The position numbers and the translations under genes were made by a program. Source: Tenodera sinensis (Eukaryota; Arthropoda; Insecta; Mantodea; Mantidae). From it: 64,000 nt of DNA. The DNA lies in contig CM060969.1 of assembly GCA_030765045.1 (NCBI GenBank), positions 59,626,716 to 59,690,715 of the forward strand, written 5' to 3'. Position 1 is the stretch's first letter; each line of letters begins with the position of its first letter. This document shows positions 11,300-19,479 of the stretch, piece after piece. The notes under the pieces were generated by a model. That model searched no databases. It had not been told where the DNA came from and saw nothing but the letters and a program-made list of their open reading frames with translations.

Positions 11300-12865
11300 A
11301 AAACCTGATTCTGGGATTAAATGGGAGCTACTCCATATTCTCTAGTAATATCAAACCTAGTGCCTGGCACTACCAAACAGCATTTATAGACTAGATATAA
11401 TTCAAACAGCAGCACTAAGAATATGCTTGGGGGCTTACATAACCAGCCCTGTTTCTGCTCTAACAACGGAAGTTGACGAGCCACCACTGAATGTCCGCAG
11501 AACAGATTTGAGCCTAAAATTCGTTCTTAAAACTTTAGCAAGACCCGAATCAATGATATACCAGTACGTCCTCCCTGAAACATCCAACCAACGTTTACAG
11601 GCTAACTCACAAAGAGAAATGTCATTTAAATCTAAAGTAAGCAAATGCATTGAAGAACATAACATAGAAGTTCCTGCTATTATGCCAAAAAGGTTTCATT
11701 GTCTACCACCTTGGAGAATACCGACTGTTCAACTAAAGTTGAATATTACAGCTCATACAGATGCATCTGCACCTGCATCTGAAACAGTTGTTTCAAGAAA
11801 TAACACATGTCTACCCTAACCATACATTTATCTACACTGGTGGTTCCAAAACGAACAGCGACAATGGATGCGCTGTAATTACCCCAGATAAAAAACATCA
11901 GCTGAAACTTCCTAAATATTAATCCATATTCTCTTGCGAACTTTCTTCACTTAAGCACGCTTTGACATACATCATCCAATCTAGTGAGAGTAGATTTCTT
12001 ATAATTTCCGATTCATTAAGCTCACTCCAAAGTCTCAGAGACCAATCGACTAACCTTCAACTACTTCAGTGAGTGAGTGAGTAGGGTTTAAGGACCCATC
12101 GACAGCTAGGTCATTAGAGCCCCACAACTACTTCAAGATATCCACAATCTTTGTTCCATTGCTCTGAGTAAATGAAAATAGTTAATTTCATTTGGGTCCC
12201 TTCACACTGCGGCATTAAGGGCAATGAAGAAGCGGACAAAGCTGCTAAAGAAGCAAGTCAACTAACAGACACAGATGAACAGCAAGCAGTACCTTATCAT
12301 GATATTACAAAATACTTCTCCAGATTAATCAAAACAAAATGGAAACAGGCCTGGAATCAATCGCCTCCAGAAAATATACACATGGTAAGGAAAGGAGACA
12401 TTAATTCTTCCCCTGTCTACTCTCTTAGCAGGAAAGAGCAGGTGATTATCTCATGTCTCCGCATTGGTCATACAACGTTAACCAACCCATACCTCCTCAG
12501 CAAAGGCCAGCCACCATAACGTGAAGTCTACAACATCCGCCTCACAGTAAAACATCTCTTCACAGAATGCAAGCAATACGCTACACAACGACGGCTTCAT
12601 CACCTCATTGGAGACTTATCCACCATTCTGAACACGCCATGCAACTTCAAGCACGTATTACTATTCCTCAAAAGTACAAACTTGCAGACGAAAATCTAAT
12701 TCTAAGGATACCTGTATTATATTGATTTTTTAAATTCGTATTATTCTCATGATTTTGTTTAAATAATTGTAACAAATATATTTTATGCTACTGTGTTATA
12801 CAAAGTAGTCGCGATATGACTTAACTGTTAAAGCAACTCTAAATAAAATAAATAAAAAAAAATTA
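11300..12865 (+). pseudogene. I/Jockey-like LINE, 3' half (RT C-terminus and RNase H), decayed
   Basis: The 11.39-11.82 kb frame reads IIQTAALRICLGAYITSPVS then VDEPPLNVRRTDL, the conserved region after the RT domain in I/Jockey-group LINEs. The RNase H domain follows in another frame: FIYTGGSK, then ISDSLSSLQSL, then WVPSHCGIKGNEEADKAAKE. The first catalytic Asp of RNase H (YTDGS in active enzymes) is Gly here (11839-11841), and a stop codon lies at 11920. After it come CLRIGHTTLTNPYLL and LTVKHLFTECKQY, the terminal finger region. An A/T-rich 3' UTR ends in a TAAATAAAATAAATAAAA tail near 12865. The element is 5'-truncated, frameshifted and interrupted by an insertion at 12069-12124. Confidence 0.85.
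12069..12124 (-). mobile_element. 56-bp retroposon end with an 11-bp target duplication
   Basis: A short insert sits inside the LINE RNase H sequence and is flanked by perfect copies of CAACTACTTCA (12058-12068 and 12125-12135). It reads as three GTGA units, then AGGGTTTAAGG, then CCATCGACAGCTAGGTCATT. On the minus strand that is a unique 40-bp sequence with a (TCAC)n tail, as expected for a heavily 5'-truncated retroposon. A second copy with its own duplication is at 19275-19349. Confidence 0.85.
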
Positions 12866-12869
12866 TAGA

Positions 12870-14120
12870 TTCCTTAACAGTAACTGGAAGAGCATCCAAC
12901 TCGCTCAAAGGCGTCGGTCGCAATAAATCTCTCGCTGGTTAGTAGGGTGCGGATCAAGGTGACATGTCATCTTTTAATTGTTGCATCACAGATGGCTAAT
13001 TGCGAATTTTGATAATGGGAGCTTTGGTAACAACAAGGGTCCCAATTACCGAAACGCTGTGGCTAACATGCCTGAAGCATATAAGGAATTTGGTTGTAAC
13101 ATGGGTGTGAAAATTCATTTGTTTTCATATAGATTATTTCTCCGAAAATCTAGGATGTTTGAGTGAAGAGCAAGGCGGACGATTTCGAAAGGAGGCACCA
13201 GGGACGCTAGAGCAAAGTATGCTTGCTGAGTATTGTTACCTGAAGACAAATATACAAGGAAAAGGAACAGAGAACTTGGTCAACTAAGAAGCAACGGGTA
13301 TAAAATGCATGTAATGCATTCCAAAAGTAAAGTAAATAAGACAAAACAAAGCAAATGAGACAGAAACAAAGCAAAAACACTCTAGTACCATGTATGGATA
13401 ACCATAAAAACAATTTCAATAATTTCCAGATATTATATATTGTATTCATTTAAAATAAAGTATAATTAGAAAGTTTGTGGTCAAATTAGCTTAAGTCTAC
13501 AATACATATACACTGATTTCGCAAGAAAACCTTACGTTATAGAAGCAAGCGGATTGAAAATTCGAATTCAGCACGTCACCATTGGACAGAATCACATTGC
13601 TTACTTTAAGCAACAAACAAAACGTTTAAATTCACAGGCTAGTGTAATCACTTGTTACACTCAGTCAATTTTAGGTGGTACGACATTCACCGGGTCATCT
13701 AGTTTTAATAAATTAATCTTATTTTTAGGCTATTTTAGGCAATTATTGTCCTTTCAAGAGTACTTTAAGGATTATTTTCAAACATTTAAGATCAACAAAA
13801 TACGGGTACTGTTCATAGTCAAAACTGACAATTTTGATTTTCAGATTATAACTAAACAACTTGGCGTTGGACCACAAAGTTTTCAACTAGAATGAATACG
13901 TGGCATATTGACGAGCATGTGAGTCCTAATGGATTGAGAAACGTGCAGAAGTCGGGAGTGCTGTCATAAATCTGCAAGCAAAGGAAACCGTCTGCCGCCA
14001 AGGAAAATCGCTCCACATTTGCAGCGTAAGGGAATGCTATTGCGAGCATAAGCAAGGGTATGGAAGTATAGTTTGTAAATTGCGAATCCTTTTAACTCAT
14101 AACATGGTTACTTTCCTTTT
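12870..14120. other. Unassigned region
   Basis: No domain was recognised. A weak SINE/LINE-like fragment may lie at 12890-12960 (a GGAAGAGCATCC motif), too short to classify. The 113-codon frame at 13554-13895 has no recognisable motif. Confidence 0.4.
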
Positions 14121-14139
14121 AGGAAACTCAAACTGCAAA

Positions 14140-14364
14140 CTATTTAATTACTTTGTGGTTTAACGACGGTGTCAATTGTCAGTCTCACATCAGCGTCGCC
14201 GGTGCGCCGGAATTTCGTCCCGCAGGAGCTCTTTTACATGCCAGTAAATCTACTGATATGCAGATGTCGTTTTTAAGCACACTTAAGAACTATCAGTCTG
14301 GGCGGGATTTGAACCCGCGACCTTATCAGTAGGCCAGCGTTTAACTAACTGAACCATCCAGACC
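14140..14364 (-). mobile_element. tRNA-derived SINE, family S2, with a 15-bp target duplication
   Basis: On the minus strand the head reads GTCTGGATGGTTCAGTTAG, and further on GCGGGTTCAAATCCCGC, a good B box in a T-arm stem. The acceptor halves GTCTGG and CCAGAC pair. The anticodon loop has C where tRNAs need U33, so it is not a working tRNA. The body ends in a GTCGTTAAACCACAAAG-type tail. Perfect direct copies of AACTCAAACTGCAAA flank it (14125-14139 and 14365-14379), so both boundaries are exact and the insertion is fairly young. Confidence 0.9.
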
Positions 14365-14520
14365 AACTCAAACTGCAAAGAAGGCCCCCTAAAAATAAAA
14401 AAAGAAAGAAAGAAAATGAAGGCAAGAAGCAAATGGAAGGGTGAATCAGACAGAGATCAATACCACAGCCGATACTTTACCTACATACCTCAGCCTGGAC
14501 AGAGCCAATCTAAAAGAACA

Positions 14521-15021
14521 TTAACCCTTTCATGCCTGAATTATTTTGCTACTTATGCCGTTCTTCCTCTAATTCGAAACCGGTTTAGATTAGGCGGTCT
14601 GGGACACCTTCAGCCTGCTGGCTTGAATAGCCATGATCGTTAAGCCAACACGGAGTGCACTGACCATGCACTCAAAGTCTGAGGTCGTGAGTTCGAGTCT
14701 CGGCAACCGCAGTCAAATGTGCCTGTGGTAAAGGACGGGGAGGGCCCACGTAAAATAATCGGTGTGATGGCACGCGTGGATGATGACGGGGTATCATTTG
14801 GCTGCGGTTGCATGGATTTTGCTTCTTTTCTCATATGAAAAAACACTACAATATAAATTGTAAAAATTTTTTTTTTTTACAATTCAAAACGTCTCATATG
14901 TATTTTTAATTGGTGACAGACAGTATAACTAGAATATAGCAGAAAAAAAGTTAAAAGTAGTACAAATAGGAAAAAAAGAGCCTATGTATCTCATAAGGCA
15001 CACTAGGCATGAAAGTGTTAA
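14521..15021. mobile_element. piggyBac-type MITE with TTAA target sites
   Basis: The left end is TTAA followed by CCCTTTCATGCCT (14521-14537). The right end, read on the minus strand, is TTAA followed by CACTTTCATGCCT (15005-15021). Inverted ends starting with CCY next to TTAA are the hallmark of piggyBac-superfamily elements. The 0.5-kb length, the lack of a transposase frame and a further inner inverted pair (CTCATATG at 14831 and 14894) fit a non-autonomous derivative. An S1 SINE occupies much of the interior. Confidence 0.65.
14610..14830 (+). repeat. SINE, family S1, inside the MITE
   Basis: Contains GAATAGCCATGATCGTTAAG, a GTGAGTTCGAGTCTCGG B-box block, GCAGTCAAATGTG, then GTAAAATAATCGGTG. 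The order and spacing match the copy at 2.37 kb. Its position within the TTAA-bounded element suggests that either the SINE inserted after the MITE or the MITE captured it. Borders are not exact because I found no target duplication. Confidence 0.6.
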
Positions 15022-15049
15022 CAGATTCAAATTAACAATAGGAATCTGG

Positions 15050-15720
15050 TTAATGAAAAACTTGGAACTGAATTATTGCATCATTGCAAGAAGGGTGACA
15101 GCGGTGGGCTGCTAACCTGGCCACGTAAGAACATAATAAAAACGAGCGCCGAACAGACAGGTTCGCCAGCCAGCAGAGACATTCGACACGGCTAGTGCGG
15201 AAAGCCCTAGTAGCTAGACGAATACCAATATGATGTATAGTGTTCAAAAACGAACCTTAGAGGCGGACGCTGCGCCACAAATAAAACTGCCGTAATGTAG
15301 TTTGGATCTGACCAATGATCGATACAGGCTCCACATAACAGTGCGATCGCCGCCCCAACGTACGCCAGGTAAAACTCGGAGCACTCGAAACAATCAGAGG
15401 AAGTACGAAGTTGACGAATGTGGTGCTCCCATTTGTTTGCTGTCGAGGTGAAGGCCCAAGAACTTGATGTGCGGAACAAATTGAAGAGGTGTGTCACGCA
15501 AATGAAGATCTGGAGGATGTACACCACGAAGTCGATGAAAGTGGACACACTGTGTTTTCGTAGGGGAGAACTGAAAGCCGATGCGAAGGGTCCACTCGGC
15601 AATGGATGTTACCGTCAACTGCAGTTGACGTTCGATGTGCTCAAGAGCAATAATATATCGCAAAGTCGTTAACATACAGTGACTACAGGATTCCGCTACG
15701 AACAACACTAGCAATGCCAT
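15050..15720 (-). pseudogene. LINE ORF2, RT thumb and C-terminal part
   Basis: After a frameshift the sequence continues ALEHIERQLQLTVTSIAEWT, GFQFSPTKTQCVHF, then PHIKFLGLHLDSK, the usual post-YADD region. Further on it reads NTIHHIGIRLATRAFRTSRV, matching the conserved LGAFRTSPVESL block. The reading frame changes at least twice. There is no RNase H domain and no obvious 3' UTR before the MITE boundary at 15021, so the 3' end may be truncated there. Confidence 0.75.
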
Positions 15721-16650
15721 TAATGGCAGCGGCGAAAAGCGTTACACTAAGAATCGACCCCTGAGGTACACCATTCTCCGGGATCCTCTCTTGTGAGACC
15801 GTGTTTCCAATGCGGACAAGAAAGCGGCGAAGGGCTAAAAAGTTAACAAGAAAGATCGCTAAATAACCTCGCAAACCGTATTCCTGGAGATTACGGAGTA
15901 TACCACAGCGCCATGTGGTGTCGCAGGCCAGATCAAAGATACCCACGGCATACTGCTTCAGAAGAAAGGCAAACTGGAGGTAAGAATCCAGGCGTGTCAG
16001 ATTGTCGACACTGGAACGATGGCGACGAAAACCGCACTGAACGTTGCTCAGCAGGTTATTTGTCTCTAGCCACCACGCTAAGCGAGTGTTAATCATCCGT
16101 TTGAAGGTCTTGCAAACGACACTCGTCAGTCAATTAGGGTGGTCACTAGAGGTAAGTGCCTGGTATTTTCCCGGTAGAGGGATAAAAAGACGAGAAAATC
16201 TGCTGAAGCCAGATGCGGTTATAGATGCTGATCAGGAAGAAAAGAGCTGCAGGTGGAAGATGAAGCAGCATTTGTCGATGGTTGTCATCAGGACCAGAAG
16301 AAGAATCCTTTGCGAGGGACAAAGTATGCGCCAGCTCCGCTTCAGTAAAAGGTACGTTTTACGGTTCACTGTTAAAATTAAGAACTTTCCGCTCCACAGA
16401 TTCCTTCATAGCTATTAAACAAACAACAACAACGCTCTGTCGGAGCTTTGGGTTTGGCTAGTAGCAACGAAAGAATCGGCAAGAGCGTCGGCGATATGCC
16501 CTCGCTGGTTTAACGGGAGCCCTGTACGGCAAGACCGGGAATAATCGGGGACACATGCCGTACGTAAGCCTAACAGCAGCCCACACATTTTGCGCTGGAC
16601 TTCGACGGGAAAGGGAAGAGACAGGTTTTCCCACGACTTGCGTTTGACGT
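15660..16650 (-). pseudogene. LINE ORF2, linker and reverse transcriptase domain
   Basis: The upstream linker reads SWENLSLPFPVEVQ, then HIADALADSFVATS. The RT palm follows: MINTRLAWWLETNNLLSNVQ, CGFRRHRSSVDNLTRLD, GIFDLACDTTWRCGILRNLQ and VPQGSILSVTLFAAAING. The active-site motif is SLYVNDFAIYY (YVND at 15665-15676), where functional enzymes have YVDD or YADD. One catalytic Asp is therefore Asn, and stops flank the motif. The nearest matches known to me are BS-like elements of arthropods. Confidence 0.85.
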
Positions 16651-16659
16651 CACGAAGTA

Positions 16660-17330
16660 TAAATTTATTTATTCACTTGTGCTACAACAGATCAAAGCTT
16701 CAATTACAATAGCTACATGTAATTTATTTACACAAGCTTGACTAAATGCAAAATAAGAATACATGAAGGAATATAAAGAAACTAAAAATAAACTATATAT
16801 TAAGCTCTCGTATTATTGAAGACAGGACATTGCAAACTGTATACTAATTAAGAGAATAAGCGATACAACTGAGTAAACAATAACTAAACAAATTTGAATA
16901 TAATCGAAAGGGAATGCAATAAAGTATTAAACTAAAATTAAAAAGGAAACATCTATTAAACTGCTATTAATGTCTAGAATTGCAAATGATATACTGATTC
17001 TGCAGATAATAAGCGATACAACTGAAAATTACATGCAAATAATTCCCATATTTAATTGTCAAAATCCAGCTCTATTTTAGTTGAAAGTTTATTATATTTC
17101 GCACACAACTTTAGAACAGGGTTTTTATGGGATAACGTTTTCGGAATCCTAAATTGAAACAGCTAGCGGTTTCTAAAATTAGTAGTACTGACATTAAATT
17201 TTCTTTTGTCAAGCAGTTCTTCGGTGGATACCAGGCCATTTATGAATTTATACACAAATAATTGTTCAGCTATTACTCTACGATAAGGCAATTATCGGAG
17301 CCCCAGTGAGTATGTTTGGCAATTAGATCG
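16660..17330 (-). mobile_element. Nested 3' end of a different LINE (CR1/Jockey-like)
   Basis: The AT-rich block interrupts the host LINE between its endonuclease and RT parts. On the minus strand it reads RRVIAEQLFVYKFINGLVST, EELLDKRKFNVSTTNFRNR, a stop, LFQFRIPKTLSHKNPVLKLC and AKYNKLSTKIELDFDN, then stop. That is the conserved C-terminal end of many LINE ORF2 proteins. An AT-rich 3' UTR follows, containing two copies of a CAGTTGTATCGCTTATT unit (about 17020 and 16855), and a GAATAAATAAATTTA tail. I saw no target duplication, and about 200 host codons are missing, so insertion came with a deletion or later recombination. Confidence 0.75.
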
Positions 17331-17331
17331 C

Positions 17332-17740
17332 TTAAACAGAGGAGCCGAAAGAGCCCGAAGATCGTTCTTGGGCACGACACTTAACGGGTGGCAGATAGAC
17401 ATTGCAAACATGGAAACAGAGGCTCTGCAGCTGTAAAGGTACCGCTACAGCTTGCATTGGCGAGTTAAGTGGTACGCTGGTGGCAGAGATGTTATGCACC
17501 ACCAGAATAGCAACACCACCACCTGCTAGCCTATCAGCTGCAGTGTCTAAATGCCGAAAAACCACAAAGGTGGAGAGCGTGATTAGACTGCAAATGGGTT
17601 CCTGTAGCCAGATGATAAATGGAGAGCGTTGAGAAACTAGATGCTGTATGTTCGGAACACGTGTCCGGAGCCATTTAACATTCCACGGAATTATTTTCAT
17701 GGTAAAAAAGAGATTAGTGGTCTTCATCTTTTGCTTCTTT
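17332..17740 (-). pseudogene. LINE ORF2, APE-type endonuclease domain (partial)
   Basis: The frame starts near 17727 and reads KIIPWNVKWLRTRVPNIQHL, then FIIWLQEP, then FRHLDTAADRLAGGGVAILV. In APE-type LINE endonucleases the WNxxGL and LQE motifs hold the metal-binding Asn and Glu; both are recognisable here. The protein breaks off after about 130 residues, at the junction with the nested AT-rich insert, so the second half with the catalytic Asp-His motifs is absent. This enzyme would nick target DNA to prime reverse transcription. Confidence 0.8.
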
Positions 17741-18760
17741 ACCTTAACCCACTTCGAACAGGGGGTGGGGAACTTGCCATCCTCTCGTGACTTCTCCGGA
17801 GTACAGGAGTCGAAGATTCCCTGCGGGTCACGGAGCGGGAGCGGGACATTATTGAGAAGGAGCGGCTGCGAACAGTAGACCTGGAACGATGTTTGTCAAC
17901 AGGCTGGCTACGGCTTGTGGGCTTTTGTCTACACGGCTAAAGATGTCGCAGGTGCAGGTGTGGCACTATTCACTGCAGAGGTGCTCGCTGGGAAGTCCGT
18001 TTGAGTTGCAACATCTGCCACGGGAACGTATTGTATGGCGACACTGTTTGCAGGAACGCGGTGGACTGCTGATGCATAACCAAGGGAGGTAGCTGGTTTC
18101 AATTGCTTGAAGCGCTGAAGCGCTGCGGGGAAGGTAAGGTGTTCTTTGACGCGCAGTTCTTGTATGCACTTCTTATCGATATATTTCAGACACTGTCGTG
18201 AGCTAGCTGGATGACTCCTTCCACAGTTGGCACAGGAAGGATCATGGGTACACTCCGTACCCTCATGTGCGGGTAAGCCATAACGCTCACAAACTGCAGG
18301 ATGGCTACATGACGTCTTAGTATGTCCGAACTTCTGGCACTGGATGCAGCACATACTGCGGTAATGCGGCTCGTTCATATCCGCAAAATATGTATTCCGG
18401 CAATTGAGTGCCCTTGAAGGCGAGAAACACCATCCGCAAAGGGTACTCTTGACCAACCTGCTTGCGAGTGAGACGGTAAGCTTGACGCACGTTGGTCTGA
18501 AAGGCAGGTGACTCTTCCCGTTTGAAAGACCGTCCAGACTGGAGGTGGTGACAACTCCCGACACGAGTTCAAAGATTTGAGTGGAACTACCATAGGGTAG
18601 GACCCCAAAACTTTCTGGGACTGATCTGCATTATTCGTCTCTATCAATAGCGTACCGCCTCGTAGCCTGCTCGCGTGTTTTACCGGGCCACATTCCTGTC
18701 CACTTCTCGTTTAATACAGAATGGGTGAAGGAAAACCTCTATCGGTTTTCCTTCACATGC
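17740..18760 (-). pseudogene. LINE ORF1 (gag-like, zinc-knuckle protein)
   Basis: ORF1 proteins of I/Jockey LINEs bind the element RNA and form the RNP. The N-terminal part carries LRGGTLLIETNNADQSQKV, the conserved start of the gag-like domain. After a frameshift comes a first CCHC knuckle, CIQCQKFGHTKTSC, and then CANCGRSHPASSRQC, a C-x2-C-x4-H-x5-C variant. The longest single frame is 211 codons (18564-17929). The downstream tail to about 17740 is in another frame and is basic. At least two frameshifts and no intact start show that it is inactive. Confidence 0.8.
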
Positions 18761-19200
18761 TAAGGTCACAACTAGAAAAGGGTCGGTGAAAGGGGTTTTG
18801 CTCGGATGCATAATGAATGGAACCCCCATCCGAAACCGTCAGACAATGCCTACCATGAAATAACCGCCTGTGGCTTACCACTTTAGGGCACGCTGCCTCA
18901 ACGGAGTCAACACGGATACCGGGGACCTGTGGGTGATTACACCGGGGTTCCGTCAGCAGTAACACGTCTTGCCGGTGATACTAACCCGACGGCACACGGC
19001 CGTCGGGGAATCAACACAGACCGAACCCTCAGAGAGCTATGTGGGTGCACATGACGGCGTGGACGGGCTCCGCACCTAAGGCTATACATGGAGGAGGTTT
19101 GAAGAGTACGCCCAACCTTCGCGCCTGAGACCTCCGAAGAGCACACATGTCGGGAGTCGCGCTGAAACCGTGGGACAGGACCACAAGGATAGAAAATATC
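18760..19200 (-). other. GC-rich 5' region of the LINE
   Basis: This segment is far more GC-rich than the surrounding window and sits directly upstream of ORF1 on the minus strand. Open frames of about 70 codons occur but show no domain. Internal promoters of I/Jockey LINEs lie in such 5' regions; I cannot point to a specific promoter motif. It may extend further right than drawn. Confidence 0.5.
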
Positions 19201-19274
19201 CCTGCTGGTGAGACAGGAGTTATAAATCTAAGATCTTACAAACTAATAATCATAGTAATCCTAGAAGAGGAAGA

Positions 19275-19349
19275 GTGAGTGAGTGAGTGAGTGAGTGAGT
19301 GAGTGAGTGGGGTTTAAGGGCCCGTCGACAGCTAGGTCATTTGGGCCCA
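19275..19349 (-). mobile_element. 75-bp retroposon end with a 13-bp target duplication
   Basis: It reads about eight GTGA units, then GGGGTTTAAGG and CCCGTCGACAGCTAGGTCAT. Flanking direct repeats are TAGAAGAGGAAGA at 19262-19274 and 19350-19362. It is the same element as at 12069-12124, but with more tail units. Confidence 0.85.
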
Positions 19350-19479
19350 TAGAAGAGGAAGAGGATGATGAATAGTAACAACGAAAGCAGCTACATGTGG
19401 TAACAGTTAGACACGGAAGGGATGAAATGACGGTGAGCGCCTCGGGACTCGGGTGTGCCTAACCCGTACCTACCGTAGT

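Larger units (their letters stand above)
15050..19200 (-). mobile_element. I/Jockey-group LINE (BS-like), nearly full length but dead
   Basis: On the minus strand the order is a GC-rich 5' region (about 19200-18760), ORF1 with zinc knuckles, then ORF2 with endonuclease and RT, ending near 15050. The composition is clearly more GC-rich than the host sequence. The element is split by frameshifts, stops and a nested LINE fragment at about 16660-17330. No poly-A tail or target duplication was identified. Sub-parts are listed separately. Confidence 0.85.

Noticed and set aside
14290..14364. A minus-strand tRNA gene
   Set aside because: The acceptor and T stems pair, but position 33 is C and a SINE body with a target duplication follows.
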